A stretch of 64,000 nt of DNA from DASXHY01 sp035552155 (GCA_035552155.1 DASZLX010000042.1:1-64000); one strand, 5' to 3'; positions 8,394 to 18,812 are shown, counted from the first letter of the stretch. Translations and numbers: made by a program. Notes: generated by a model not told the origin, from the sequence alone.

Positions 8394-10952
8394 TCAGGTC
8401 AGGCTGCCGATTCGGCGCAACTTTAAAAACGGCTCGCCTGATTTTCGGGACTCGGCGAGATCCACTTCAAATTCGGCGACCCAGTCATTATCGCCCTCCG
8501 GGTCGACCAGCATCTGTTGCACCCGCCAGGATTTTTTGTCGTCCGCGGGCGTGACGTAGGTGTGGCGAACGTTCCGGGCGTTTGGATCGAGACACAGATG
8601 AACGTGGTCGGCAAGGTACGCTTCCACCGATTGTTTCAAGCGCGCAGCCGTCCAAGGCTGGCCCTCCGTATCCAGCGGTGAACTGAGGTTCGTTATGGCT
8701 TGTTCAAAATCCGCCACCACCAACCCGCGCAGGAAAATAAAAATCCGGTTTCGAATCGCAGCGGTGAAAGCTTTCACATCCCGCGTGATGTCCGCAGTGG
8801 CCTCCTCGGCGCCGGGAGGGCGAAGTTCTTTGCTCACGCCGCCCGGTTTGTAATTCGGGTCGCGCATTTTCTCCCATTCATCCAGCAGGCTGGAGTCCAC
8901 CTGGCGGATCATCGTCCCCAGATACAATTCCATTTCGCGGACCTGCTCATTTTTGGCGGCATCGGGAACTGTTTGCGCCAGGACTTTGAACACGCTGTTC
9001 AAATGGCGCAGCAGCACGCCTTCGGCGCGTTGCAATTCGTAGAGTTTGATGTAATCGCTGAACGAGCGGAATTCCTCGAACATCTCCCGCACAATCGATT
9101 TGGGGCGGATATTTTCCTGCCCCACCCACGGATGCCGCGCGGCAAATGCGTTGAAAGTAGAGTAGATAAATTCCCGGTTCGGTTTCGGATATTCCAGCTT
9201 CTCCAGTTCTTCCATGCGCTGGTCGTATTCGATGCCTTCCATTTTCATCTCCGCCATCTTTTGGTCCTTCACCTTGTCGAGCTGTTTTCGCAGGATGATA
9301 TCCGGATCTTCCAGGATGGACTCCACGAGCGTCAGCAACACCAGCGCATAATCCGGCGCCTGCGGATCCATCAGCGGAATCGTATCGAGCAAATACAACG
9401 ACAGCGCCTGGTCCATCGAAAAATCGTCCTGCAACTCGACATTCACGCGCAGGTAACTGCCGTCCTCGGTTTTGGGAATGAACTCCACAATCTTGCGCTC
9501 GATCAACGACCGGAATAATTGCCACGCGCGCTGGATGTGGGCTTTTTTCTGTTTCGGCGTCTCGTGGCAATCACGAATCAACTTCTGCATCGCGGCGCAG
9601 CCGTCTCCTTTTCGGCTTAAAACATTCAGCAACATTCCGTGAGTAACCTGGAAGCGGGAAGTCAATCGCTCCGGTGGCGCGCTGATCAGGCGTAAGAAAG
9701 TATTTTTGTCCCAATTGACGAAATTCCTCTCGGGCGGCTGGCGCTTCACGGTTTTCTTGCCGTCGCGCGCGGATTTTTCCGCCAGCTTGAGATTCTCAAT
9801 GACGTGTTCCGGCGCTTGCGCGACGACCCACCCCCGATCGTCAAATCCCTTTCGCCCGGCGCGTCCGCCGATCTGGTGAAAATCGCGCGCGCTCAGGATG
9901 GCGGTTTTCTGCCCGTCGTATTTGCACAGCCGCGTGAACAGGACCGTGCGAATCGGCACATTGATGCCCACGCCCAGCGTGTCCGTTCCACAAATGACCT
10001 TCAGCAAACCCTTCTGCGCGAGTTGTTCGATCAACACGCGATATTTCGGCAACAGCCCCGCATGGTGCAAACCGATGCCATGCCGCAGCCATTTCTTTAT
10101 CTCCGGACCGTACGGGCTGGTGAACTTGAATCCCTCCAGCGTGTTTGCGATGATGGCTTTTTCATCGCGGCTGCAAACGTTGATGCTCGTGAAATCCTGC
10201 GCGCTTTGCGCCGCCTCCAGTTGCGTGAAGTGAACGACATATACCGGCGCCTTTCCATCGGCGACCAGGCTTTCGAGCGTTTTGGCCAGGGGCAATTCCG
10301 AGAACGCGTGTTCCAACGGAACGGGCCGATCCGTGGAAGCCACCGCGACCGTCGGGCGGCCCGTTGACCGCGTGAGTTCCTCCTCGAAGAAAGTGGTGTC
10401 GCCGAGCGTGGCGGACATCAAAAGAAAACGCGCCTGCGGTAACGTCAGCAAGGGCACCTGCCAGGCCACGCCGCGCTCGCGATCGGCGTAATAATGAAAT
10501 TCGTCCATCACGATGTCCTGCAGGTTTGCCGCTGCGCCTTCGCGCAACGCCATGTTCGCGAGAATCTCGGCAGTGCAACAGAGGATGGGCGCGTCACGAT
10601 TGACCGACGCATCACCGGTACTGAGCCCCACGTTGTCCGGGCCAAATTCGCGGCAGAACGCCATGAATTTTTCATTTACCAGCGCTTTGATCGGGCACGT
10701 GTAAACGGAGCGCTTGCCCTTGGCAATGGCTTGGAAATGCAGCGCGGTGGCCACGAGCGATTTGCCCGAGCCGGTGGGAGTATTCAGGATCACGTTCTTC
10801 TCCTCGAACAATTCAAGGATGGCGGCTTCTTGCGCGGGATACAATTGAAGCCGCTGCCCCGCCGCGTAATCGAGAAAACGGTCGAGCAGGAGGTCGTTGC
10901 CGATTTTCTCGCCGCGCGGAATCAATTCGTAAAGTGTCGCTGCCACGATCAA
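8394..10952 (-). CDS. Ski2-like DEAD/DEAH-box helicase (DUF3516 type)
   Basis: 852 residues. Superfamily 2 helicase motifs in order: Walker A TPTGSGKS (58-65), TCPIKALVNEKF (85-96, motif Ia), DEFHYY (150-155, a DEVH-box variant), SAT (180-182), and in the second RecA domain HHAGLLPKYR and QIGGRAGRKG (about 295-375). The long helical C-terminal half resembles the DUF3516 extension found on bacterial Ski2/Dob1-like helicases. It is likely an ATP-dependent RNA helicase or translocase in the cytoplasm. It is transcribed divergently from the SNF2 helicase and is followed by the metallopeptidase. No nuclease is fused or adjacent. Family assignment is firm; the biological role is inferred. Confidence 0.9.
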   Translation of the reverse strand: MIVAATLYELIPRGEKIGNDLLLDRFLDYAAGQRLQLYPAQEAAILELFEEKNVILNTPTGSGKSLVATALHFQAIAKGKRSVYTCPIKALVNEKFMAFCREFGPDNVGLSTGDASVNRDAPILCCTAEILANMALREGAAANLQDIVMDEFHYYADRERGVAWQVPLLTLPQARFLLMSATLGDTTFFEEELTRSTGRPTVAVASTDRPVPLEHAFSELPLAKTLESLVADGKAPVYVVHFTQLEAAQSAQDFTSINVCSRDEKAIIANTLEGFKFTSPYGPEIKKWLRHGIGLHHAGLLPKYRVLIEQLAQKGLLKVICGTDTLGVGINVPIRTVLFTRLCKYDGQKTAILSARDFHQIGGRAGRKGFDDRGWVVAQAPEHVIENLKLAEKSARDGKKTVKRQPPERNFVNWDKNTFLRLISAPPERLTSRFQVTHGMLLNVLSRKGDGCAAMQKLIRDCHETPKQKKAHIQRAWQLFRSLIERKIVEFIPKTEDGSYLRVNVELQDDFSMDQALSLYLLDTIPLMDPQAPDYALVLLTLVESILEDPDIILRKQLDKVKDQKMAEMKMEGIEYDQRMEELEKLEYPKPNREFIYSTFNAFAARHPWVGQENIRPKSIVREMFEEFRSFSDYIKLYELQRAEGVLLRHLNSVFKVLAQTVPDAAKNEQVREMELYLGTMIRQVDSSLLDEWEKMRDPNYKPGGVSKELRPPGAEEATADITRDVKAFTAAIRNRIFIFLRGLVVADFEQAITNLSSPLDTEGQPWTAARLKQSVEAYLADHVHLCLDPNARNVRHTYVTPADDKKSWRVQQMLVDPEGDNDWVAEFEVDLAESRKSGEPFLKLRRIGSLT

Positions 10953-11051
10953 GATTATCGTTCCTGCCGGCGGCTGAGAAGAAAGATAAACTGGTGCGGC
11001 GGGGTCGGTTCGGGGTTCTCATCGGCGCTCGCGTGCATTATATTCGGCGCG
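10953..11051. promoter_or_regulatory. Divergent intergenic region between two helicase genes
   Basis: A 99-bp gap separates the start of the Ski2-like helicase (minus strand) from ATG 11052 of the SNF2 protein (plus strand). It must hold promoters for one or both genes. No convincing -35/-10 pair or operator could be picked out by eye. Confidence 0.45.
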
Positions 11052-14000
11052 ATGCTGATTGAACTGACCGAGAAACTGCTGAGTGAAGCCGCGGGCTGGG
11101 ACGTGATGAAATTCGCCCGGGCCTCGCTGGCACAGGGCCAGGTGGTCAGTTCGCATTGGGCGCCTCCGTTGCTGCGCGGCGTGGTGCAGTCCGGCGACAT
11201 TTCGATCCGGGCTTCCATGGTAATTAAAAGCGGCAGCGACATTGACAATCTTTGCACCTGCCGCGAAGCGCGAGAGTGGGGGAAAATTTGTTCGCACGGC
11301 GTGGCGGTCGGTTTGCATTGGCTGAACTCCCAAAAAAAGGAAACCGTCGCGGCCGCGACCAGTGCGAAGATCTCCGCCAAAAAAACTCCGTCGCTAATGC
11401 GCGACGACGCGGGGGAACCGGCTGAATTATTTTTCATCCTTCCACCGAATTTCGACCAGGCAGCCGCTCGTGGCCGGGTAATGCTTGTTATCGAAGCGAA
11501 ATGGGGTGGGGGACGCTGTCCGCTCAATGCCTTGCCGAAAGGCCGCTCCTTCGCATTTTCCGCGGAGGACAACGCCATCCTTGACGCCATGGAAAAGTGG
11601 ACGGACGGCGAAACCCCGGCGGTTCTCCAACTCGAAACCAAAGATTTTGCCACGTTGCTTCCGGTTCTGGCGGGGCATCCCAATATCACGCTCGGCAAAT
11701 CGAGCGAAGTCAGGATCATCGGCCAGCCGTTTGCGTTGCCGCTGCGCGCCACCTTGGAAACCAATGGGGAGATCACAGTCGCGCTGAAAGATAAACCCGC
11801 CGCACTCGTGATGGTGGGCGAGTGGATCTGGCGAAACTCGACTCTGCAACCGCTTGTGTTGCCGCCGCCAATTAAGGAGATCTTTCGCGGCCCCGTGCGC
11901 GTGACGCGGATGCAGGTGCCGGCCTTTCTCAGCCAATGGCCGCAATTGCAGGCTTCCAGCGCGGTGGAGGCGAATTTCAAGCTCGACGATTTCACGCTCA
12001 AGCCCCAGGCCCCGAGGTTCCTGCTCGAACTCAAGGGCGGCCTCGCGCAATTGGCGGCACGCGTTCAGTGCGCTTATGGCTCGCGCATCATGACTATCGG
12101 CGTGACGGATGCGGAAGAGACCGTGTGGTTGCCGGACCCGGAGGCTCCCACACGCTATTCTACTCGTGACGTTGCCGCCGAGCGCGCGGCGCTGGCGCGA
12201 TTGCAACGCCACGGATTTTCCGCACCCGACACTTCGGGCAAGTTACAATTGTCGGGGCAAAACGCGGTGTTGAATTTTCTCGCCCGCGAATTTCCGAAGC
12301 TCCAACGCGAATGGAGCGTCACCCTTGACGAACAACTCGAGAACCGCACGCTGTGGAACATTGAGCGCGTCGAGCCGCAGTTTCAAATCACGCCTTCGGG
12401 CGTGCAATGGTTTGATCTCGGCGTCGTGTTCGCGACGAGTAGCGGGGAGACTTTTTCCGCCGCGGATATTCAACGGCTGATTCTCTCCGGCCAAAGCCAC
12501 ACGCGTTCCAAAAGCGGCAAGACGGTCGTGATCGACACCGGTGCGGTTGAGGAATTGCAGGAGGTGTTGCTGGATTGCGCGCCGCAACAGCACGCGCAGG
12601 GTTATCGGATGAGCAACACCCAGGCGGGTTTTCTCGAAGCGACCTTGCGCCAGCACACGGATTGGAAAGTTCAGGCCCCGGCTGCATGGCGTGAGCGCGC
12701 GGCCCGCCAGAGTGGCGAGGCCAAACTCGAGTGTCCGCCGCTGGGAAATCTGGAGCCGGTGCTGCGGCCGTATCAAAAGCAAGGCGTGGCGTGGCTTCAA
12801 TTTTTGCGCGGGAACGGCTTCGGCGGCATTCTCGCGGATGAGATGGGCCTGGGCAAAACCTTGCAAACGCTCGCGTTCCTTCGCTTCGTTCGGGAGCAAC
12901 AACCGGATGCGGCGCCCATGCTGATTGTTTGTCCGACCAGCCTGGTTTTCAATTGGATGGCCGAGGCGAAGAAGTTCACGCCCGAGCTGAAAGTGCTGGC
13001 GTTGCACGGGCCGGAACGTCATGCGTTGTTTGATCAAATAGGCGGGAGCGACATCGTCATCACGAGTTACGCGCTGGCCCGCCGGGACGCCGAGCGTTAC
13101 CGCGAGCTTGAATTCGATACGGTGGTTCTCGACGAGGCGCAGCACATCAAAAACCGGCAAACCCAAAACGCGCAGGCGGTTAAAGCCGTGAAGTCCCAAC
13201 ACCGCCTCGTGCTGACCGGCACGCCGCTGGAGAATTCCGTGCTGGATCTGTGGTCGATTTTTGACTTTCTCATGCCCGGTTACCTGGGCACGGCAAAGGA
13301 TTTTCGCGAACGTTACGAATTGCCGATCGCCAAAACCAAGGACGCCGCCGCGCAGCAACGGCTCGCGCGCCGGTTGCGTCCCTTCCTGTTGCGGCGATTG
13401 AAAAAAGACGTGGCCGCCGACCTGCCCGCCCGGCTCGAACAGGTGGCGTTTGCTGAATTGACGCCGGAACAACGCGGCGTGTACCAGCAAGTCATCGAAG
13501 CCAGCCGCAAGGAAGTTCTGGAAGCCGTCGGCGCGCAGGGCCTGGCAAAAAGCCGGATGATCGTGCTGACCGCGCTCTTGCGATTGCGGCAGGTGTGTTG
13601 TGATTTGCGTTTGTTGAATCTCGATAACGTGGATCCCGTCACGGCCTCCGGCAAACTGGAGATGTTTGGCGAGTTGCTGGAGGAAGCCATCGATGGCGGA
13701 CATCGCGTCCTGGTTTTCAGTCAGTTTGTAAAAATGCTGGCGTTGTTGAGGGAAAAGTTCGCCGCGGAAGACATTGAATATTGTTACCTCGACGGCTCGA
13801 CTACCAATCGCGGCGCGGTCGTGGAGCGATTCCAGAATTCCGCCATCCCTGTCTTCCTCATCAGCCTGAAAGCCGGCGGCGTGGGATTGAATCTGACGGG
13901 CGCGGACACCGTGATTCATTTTGATCCGTGGTGGAATCCGGCCGTGGAAGATCAGGCCACCGATCGCGCGCATCGCATTGGCCAAAGCAAGGTGGTCACC

Positions 14001-14150
14001 AGCTACAAGCTCATCACCCGCGACACCGTGGAGGAAAAAATCCTGCTGTTGCAAAATCGCAAACGGGAAATCATCCAGTCAACCATCCAGGGCGACGAGG
14101 AGTTCGCCGAGGCCTTGAACTGGGATGAAATCCAGGAATTGCTGGCGTGA
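11052..14150 (+). CDS. SNF2-family helicase with N-terminal SWIM zinc finger
   Basis: 1032 residues from ATG 11052. The frame is open further upstream, but that extension would overlap the divergent helicase. Residues 65-90 hold a SWIM zinc finger: C68-x-C70 ... C80-x-H82. A beta-rich middle region follows. The SNF2 ATPase starts near 570, with DEMGLGKT (about 594-601) and LDEAQHIKN (about 691-699). The helicase C-domain ends with DRAHRIGQSK (about 970-980). It is probably a DNA-translocating remodeller of cytoplasmic nucleoprotein. SWIM-SNF2 proteins of this size are common in Verrucomicrobiota and Planctomycetes and are not by themselves evidence of a defence system. The DUF1826-like gene begins 18 bp downstream and may be co-transcribed. 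Confidence 0.92.
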   Translation: MLIELTEKLLSEAAGWDVMKFARASLAQGQVVSSHWAPPLLRGVVQSGDISIRASMVIKSGSDIDNLCTCREAREWGKICSHGVAVGLHWLNSQKKETVAAATSAKISAKKTPSLMRDDAGEPAELFFILPPNFDQAAARGRVMLVIEAKWGGGRCPLNALPKGRSFAFSAEDNAILDAMEKWTDGETPAVLQLETKDFATLLPVLAGHPNITLGKSSEVRIIGQPFALPLRATLETNGEITVALKDKPAALVMVGEWIWRNSTLQPLVLPPPIKEIFRGPVRVTRMQVPAFLSQWPQLQASSAVEANFKLDDFTLKPQAPRFLLELKGGLAQLAARVQCAYGSRIMTIGVTDAEETVWLPDPEAPTRYSTRDVAAERAALARLQRHGFSAPDTSGKLQLSGQNAVLNFLAREFPKLQREWSVTLDEQLENRTLWNIERVEPQFQITPSGVQWFDLGVVFATSSGETFSAADIQRLILSGQSHTRSKSGKTVVIDTGAVEELQEVLLDCAPQQHAQGYRMSNTQAGFLEATLRQHTDWKVQAPAAWRERAARQSGEAKLECPPLGNLEPVLRPYQKQGVAWLQFLRGNGFGGILADEMGLGKTLQTLAFLRFVREQQPDAAPMLIVCPTSLVFNWMAEAKKFTPELKVLALHGPERHALFDQIGGSDIVITSYALARRDAERYRELEFDTVVLDEAQHIKNRQTQNAQAVKAVKSQHRLVLTGTPLENSVLDLWSIFDFLMPGYLGTAKDFRERYELPIAKTKDAAAQQRLARRLRPFLLRRLKKDVAADLPARLEQVAFAELTPEQRGVYQQVIEASRKEVLEAVGAQGLAKSRMIVLTALLRLRQVCCDLRLLNLDNVDPVTASGKLEMFGELLEEAIDGGHRVLVFSQFVKMLALLREKFAAEDIEYCYLDGSTTNRGAVVERFQNSAIPVFLISLKAGGVGLNLTGADTVIHFDPWWNPAVEDQATDRAHRIGQSKVVTSYKLITRDTVEEKILLLQNRKREIIQSTIQGDEEFAEALNWDEIQELLA

Positions 14151-14168
14151 TCGGCGGCGACTCTGATT

Positions 14169-14879
14169 ATGATACCTTTCACCCTGCCTCCTGATTATCC
14201 TCGCATCAAGCGGGTGACAACTTTCCACGAATTGATCACCCCTCCTTTTGCCAACGGCATTAACGCCCTTTGTTGGGAGCGCGCGTTGCTCGGAGATTTC
14301 GGCGAAGTCGTGGAAAAGCTTGGCGTCAGCGAAGGGGTCAGGACGCTCGACGAGGCACTTCTGGCGAGCCTACCCGTGAGCCCCGCGGGCCAAATTGCCG
14401 TCAATCAACTCCTCGAAGACTATCGCCTGCTGCACGATCATGGCCTGGAACCCGTCCTGAACTGCATTCAAGACTATCCGCGGGACGACGATGCCGGACC
14501 CGTGCTCACGGACGTTTTCTCCTTTCACGTCGACAGCGCCACGGTGGAAGCGGATACTTATCTTTGCACCTACCACGGACCGCCAAGCGAAGGCCTGCGC
14601 AATGACGAAGCGCGAAGGCGCGTGGATATTCCCGAAACCCGCGCCGAACTCCTCAAGCGCTTCGGCGGAAACGACGACGACGCCTTCCGCGAATATCTGA
14701 AAGAAAACTGTTACGACCTGCATTACGCTCCCGTTCCATCGGCCCGGCCTTTTTCCTTCGGCATCGGCAACCTCTGGCGCATTGCGACCGACTATCCGGA
14801 CAGTCCTGTCCCTCCGTGCATCCATCGCGCTCCCACAACTCCACCCGCGGTGAAGCCGCGGTTGTTGCTCATCTGTTGA
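14169..14879 (+). CDS. DUF1826-like protein
   Basis: 236 residues with no signal peptide or membrane segment. The middle contains FSFHVDSATVEADTYLCTYH (about 117-136) and the end IHRAPTTPPAVKPRLLLIC. These resemble the FHVD...LLCTY and HRSP...RLLLT signatures I associate with DUF1826, a family of unknown function. The histidine and acidic residues could bind metal, but this is inference. It begins 18 bp after the SNF2 gene. The assignment is from motif memory only. Confidence 0.55.
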   Translation: MIPFTLPPDYPRIKRVTTFHELITPPFANGINALCWERALLGDFGEVVEKLGVSEGVRTLDEALLASLPVSPAGQIAVNQLLEDYRLLHDHGLEPVLNCIQDYPRDDDAGPVLTDVFSFHVDSATVEADTYLCTYHGPPSEGLRNDEARRRVDIPETRAELLKRFGGNDDDAFREYLKENCYDLHYAPVPSARPFSFGIGNLWRIATDYPDSPVPPCIHRAPTTPPAVKPRLLLIC

Positions 14880-15035
14880 AAAAACTGAAGTGAGTGGCGA
14901 GGAATTCCGGCAGCGATCAGCGAATGAAGCGATCGGTTCAAAACCGCGAAACTCCAGCCTCGACTCGGCGACGAAAAGTGTAAAATGGCCGGGCGGACGC
15001 GCGGGCTCCGAATGGCCTCCCGCCGACAACGTGAT

Positions 15036-18000
15036 ATGAATGAACATGACGATTGCCGTAGTGATTGTTCTCCAAACACTTTTACCCGCCGTGCGTTTTT
15101 GAGATTGATCGGGACCGGGGCGGCAGCGACGTTTTTTGCCGAACCGGTTTTTGGCGCGTTTGATTTGCCTCCCGATGAATTGGAGCGATGGAAATCATCG
15201 CTGTTCGCAGCAACCTCCCCACGCCGTTATTTTTCTGACAAGCATACCGATGCCCGAATGCATCTGGGCGGCATTGGAACCGGGAACTTTGAAATCGGCG
15301 CCGACGGTCAACTCACTACCTGGCAGCTCTTCAATACGCTTCGCGACGGCCAGGTGCCGTTTTATTTCGCAGTCAAAACGGGGAACACGGCGAAGTTACT
15401 GCAAACGACCGGCGGCCCGGAATGGCCGCGAATTCAACAAATCGAAATGACGGGAGAATATCCCGTCGCTACTTTGCGCTTCCATGACGCCGGCCTGCCC
15501 GTTCATCTGGAGTTGGAAGCGTTCACTCCCTTTGAACCGTTGGATTCCAGTTTCTCTTCCAAGCCGCTGGCCGTGTTCAAGTTTCGCGCGACGAATCCGA
15601 CCCGCGAGACACAAACTATTTCTTTGGCCGCGCTGCTCACCAATCCAGTGGGCTATGCGGCAATTGGCGAGATTCAAAACGACGCTCATCCCAGTCTCGG
15701 TTGGAATAGCAACGAAAGCTTTCGCGAGGGCGACGCCCAGGGATTGCTGATAAGCGCTCAAAGCGGAAATGAGCCGTCATTGGATGAGCCGGTATGCCTT
15801 TATTTGCTGAAAGATTTGTTTGTCATCCCGCCGGATCCGAATGCGGGAAATAAAGACGAAGCTTATATCGCGCCGGGCGAATTAGACATACCTCCTCTGG
15901 ATCGGCCAAAAAATTTGAGAGTCGAAGTCATCGGTGGTAAACCATTTTCAGCCGCGAGTTTGTCGCCTTCCGCGCACTCAGTGATTTGGTTGGAAGACGC
16001 GCCGGTTGATTTGGATTCGGCACTTCTCACCGGAGTCAAGGAGGCCGTTGAAGCCGGAGCGGCCCTGGTGTTTTCCGGAAACAAAATGCCGTTGTTAAAC
16101 GGTTATGCGGCGGCGACTGGAGGAAAATCATCGGTCGAAACGGCCTTGCGACCGGACGTCGTCTTTGAAGATTTCGAGAGTGGTTATGGAAAATGGATTG
16201 TGGAGGGCACTGCGTTTGGCGGCGAACCGGAACACGGCACGTTGGGCGGCCAACAGGCGGTTTCGGGATTTCTCGGCAAAGGCCTGGTGAATTCCTTCGT
16301 GGGAGGTGATGACTCAACCGGTAAATTGACCAGCCGGAATTTTGTCATCGAGAGAAAATTTATCGGCTTTTTAATCGGCGGTGGACAACGCGCAACGACC
16401 CAGATTCGCCTGCTCATCAATGGCAAAATCGTCCGCGCTTCGTCGGGAGCGGATAACGAGCGATTGCGGCGGGAAGTTTGGGACGTGGCGGAATTCTCCG
16501 GCCAGCAAGCTCATCTTGAAATCGTCGATGAGCAAAAAGGCCCCTGGGGACATATCAATATCGACCAGATCATTTTCACCGATTGGCCGGGCGATATCGC
16601 GTCGCTTAAATTGGTGGAGGAATTGTTGCCGGTCCGATTCAGCGGAATGGAAAAGCCGCCGGGAAAAGCAGGGGAGACTGCGCGGATTATCCTGCGCGAT
16701 CCGGTGCTGCTTTCGGATGGCGAACGTTCCAAAGCGATTAACGGTCTCGAACAATTCACCCGCACAATCGGCAAGGGAAAAGTTGTGTTGCTGGCGGGAC
16801 AGTTGCTCAATCCGGCTCATACGTATTCCGCTTTTGCGCGTCAGGACGCGTATTCCGTGCTCTGTTCGCTGACGGGCGCCCGCTACACAATCACCGTGGA
16901 ACAATCCGCCAAAGAGCCGGGCTTCGGAACGCTGGCGCTGGCCGCTTTGTCCGGCCAGGTAACGGGCCTCTCGAGTTTTGAAAATTGGGACGATGCCTGG
17001 AATCAATTTCGGGAGCAGGGCCGCTTTGAGGAATTCGAGTCGCTCAAGGCGAGCGAGCCTACCGGTCGTGGTCAAACAACCCACTGCGCCCTGGCGTCCA
17101 CCGTTTCAGTTCCCGCCGGCGGCACCGTGGAAATTCCTTTTCTGTTTGCCTGGCATTATCCGAACAAATACAGCAGCGCCGGAAACTGGATGGGATGTCA
17201 TTACGCCACTCAATACCGGGATGCGCGTGCGGTCATTCGCGAGGCTGCCGGCCAATACGTTGAACTAGAAAAAAGAACCGAGGCGTTCCGCCGAACTTTC
17301 TACGACAGCCGCCTCCCGTATTGGCTCCTGGATTGCATCACGGCAAACTCGGCAACCATCCGGCACATCGGGGTCGTTTTCAGAATCGCCAACGGAGACA
17401 TTTACGGGTGGGAAGGTTCCAACGGCTCTTGCGAACCGACCTGCACTCATGTCTGGGGTTATGAGCAGTCGCTGTCCCGCCTCTTTCCGGACCTCGAAAG
17501 GGACATGCGCCGCATCGATTACTTTCACCAGCAGAACGCGGACGGCGGAATCAATAATCGCACGAACGTGCCGTCCCCGCCGCATCCGACGGGTCAACGT
17601 CCGTTTACCGACGGTCATGCCAGTTGCATTCTCAAAGCGTATCGCGAGGCGTTAAATTCGCCCGACGAATCCTTCTTCCGTGAATACTGGCCGCGCGTGA
17701 AGCAGGCGGTGGAATATTTAATTACTCGCGACGCAAACGGGGCCGGCGGCCAACCGATCGGCATTTTGCAGGACGACCAATGGAATACTTACGATGAAGC
17801 ATTGCACGGAGTGACCACTTTTATCAGCGGCTATTACCTGGCAGCGCTTCGTGCGGGCGAGGAATGGGCGCGGCGAATGGGCGATGCCGTCAGCGCCGGG
17901 CGGTATCGCGAGATTTTTGAAAGCGGCCAGAAGCAACTCATCGCTCTGTGTTGGAATGGAGAATATTTTCAACAGCACCTTCCCGATTATGCCAGGCGTC

Positions 18001-18812
18001 CGGGCGAGGTCGGGCCCGGCTGCATGTCTGACCAATTGATCGGACAATGGTGGGCGCATCAGCTGGGTCTGGGATATATTTTTCCGAAAGACAAGGTCGT
18101 TTCCGCTTTGCGCTCGATTTTCAAATACAATTGGAAATCCGATCTAACCGACTGGGAACAGAAACCGCGGATGTATGTCGGCGAGCGCGACAAGGGCCTG
18201 GTCATTTGCACTTGGCCGAAAGGCGGTCGTCCCGATGACGTCATGCTTTATTCGGACGAGATCTGGACGGGAATAGAGTACCAGGTGTCCGCCCACATGA
18301 TCTATGAGGGAATGACCGAGGAGGCATTTTCAATCGTTCGAGGCGCACGCGATCGTTATGACGGCATCCCGCGGCCCCCGGCGGGGCGGAACCCGTGGTG
18401 CGAAATCGAATGCGGCGGGCATTACACCCGTGCGATGTCATCGTGGTCGCTGCTGCTCGCACTTTCCGGTTTTGAATGCGATGGGCCGCGCGGGATCTTG
18501 CGATTCAATCCACGTTATCACCCGGAAAATTTCAAGTGCTTCTTTTCCACGCCACAAGGCTGGGGCAGCTTTGCTCAAACGCGGGAGGCCCAAATCCAAA
18601 AAGTGTCCCTCACGATTGAAGCGGGGAGCGTAAATGTTGAGACGCTCCATCTCAAATTGGCGGCTGGCAAAAAACCTTCTAAAGTTTTGGCTTCCGGTGC
18701 GGGAGGGCAACATTCGCTGGAGTTTGAAGCCCAGGACAATTCCCTCAGCATCCGCTTTGAAAAAAAAGTGACCCTGACGGAAAAGAATCGCTTGGAAATT
18801 ATCATCCAATAA
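15036..18812 (+). CDS. GH116/GBA2-like glucosidase, Tat-exported, with inserted beta-sandwich domain
   Basis: About 1258 residues from ATG 15036; the frame is open from 14985, but this start places the signal properly. The N-terminus has a twin-arginine signal (FTRRAFLRLIG, R18-R19, then a hydrophobic stretch). Residues 45-360 and 590-740 look like the GBA2-type N-terminal beta domain. They are split by an insertion (about 373-520, DFESGYGKW...GTAFGG... NIDQIIF) that closely matches a domain in the GH32 protein at 58.9-59.4 kb. The C-terminal (alpha/alpha)6 region (about 755-1150) has CTHVWGYEQSLSRLFPDLER and QWNTYDEALHG, as in GH116 and non-lysosomal glucosylceramidases. Role inferred: exo-acting beta-glucosidase or xylosidase outside the cytoplasmic membrane. 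The catalytic residues are not assigned here. The permease follows after 155 bp. Confidence 0.82.
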   Translation: MNEHDDCRSDCSPNTFTRRAFLRLIGTGAAATFFAEPVFGAFDLPPDELERWKSSLFAATSPRRYFSDKHTDARMHLGGIGTGNFEIGADGQLTTWQLFNTLRDGQVPFYFAVKTGNTAKLLQTTGGPEWPRIQQIEMTGEYPVATLRFHDAGLPVHLELEAFTPFEPLDSSFSSKPLAVFKFRATNPTRETQTISLAALLTNPVGYAAIGEIQNDAHPSLGWNSNESFREGDAQGLLISAQSGNEPSLDEPVCLYLLKDLFVIPPDPNAGNKDEAYIAPGELDIPPLDRPKNLRVEVIGGKPFSAASLSPSAHSVIWLEDAPVDLDSALLTGVKEAVEAGAALVFSGNKMPLLNGYAAATGGKSSVETALRPDVVFEDFESGYGKWIVEGTAFGGEPEHGTLGGQQAVSGFLGKGLVNSFVGGDDSTGKLTSRNFVIERKFIGFLIGGGQRATTQIRLLINGKIVRASSGADNERLRREVWDVAEFSGQQAHLEIVDEQKGPWGHINIDQIIFTDWPGDIASLKLVEELLPVRFSGMEKPPGKAGETARIILRDPVLLSDGERSKAINGLEQFTRTIGKGKVVLLAGQLLNPAHTYSAFARQDAYSVLCSLTGARYTITVEQSAKEPGFGTLALAALSGQVTGLSSFENWDDAWNQFREQGRFEEFESLKASEPTGRGQTTHCALASTVSVPAGGTVEIPFLFAWHYPNKYSSAGNWMGCHYATQYRDARAVIREAAGQYVELEKRTEAFRRTFYDSRLPYWLLDCITANSATIRHIGVVFRIANGDIYGWEGSNGSCEPTCTHVWGYEQSLSRLFPDLERDMRRIDYFHQQNADGGINNRTNVPSPPHPTGQRPFTDGHASCILKAYREALNSPDESFFREYWPRVKQAVEYLITRDANGAGGQPIGILQDDQWNTYDEALHGVTTFISGYYLAALRAGEEWARRMGDAVSAGRYREIFESGQKQLIALCWNGEYFQQHLPDYARRPGEVGPGCMSDQLIGQWWAHQLGLGYIFPKDKVVSALRSIFKYNWKSDLTDWEQKPRMYVGERDKGLVICTWPKGGRPDDVMLYSDEIWTGIEYQVSAHMIYEGMTEEAFSIVRGARDRYDGIPRPPAGRNPWCEIECGGHYTRAMSSWSLLLALSGFECDGPRGILRFNPRYHPENFKCFFSTPQGWGSFAQTREAQIQKVSLTIEAGSVNVETLHLKLAAGKKPSKVLASGAGGQHSLEFEAQDNSLSIRFEKKVTLTEKNRLEIIIQ

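Noticed and set aside
10494..11051. Possible 186-residue N-terminal extension of the SNF2 protein
   Set aside because: It would overlap the divergent helicase almost entirely antisense; ATG 11052 gives a normal protein start and leaves a promoter gap.
12243..14054. 603-codon minus-strand frame opposite the SNF2 gene
   Set aside because: The SNF2 helicase motifs on the plus strand are complete and unmistakable; the antisense translation has no family features.
7572..14150. DISARM-like or other known defence system
   Set aside because: The SNF2 protein carries a SWIM finger and there is no methylase, PLD nuclease or DUF1998 gene; the evidence for defence is too thin.
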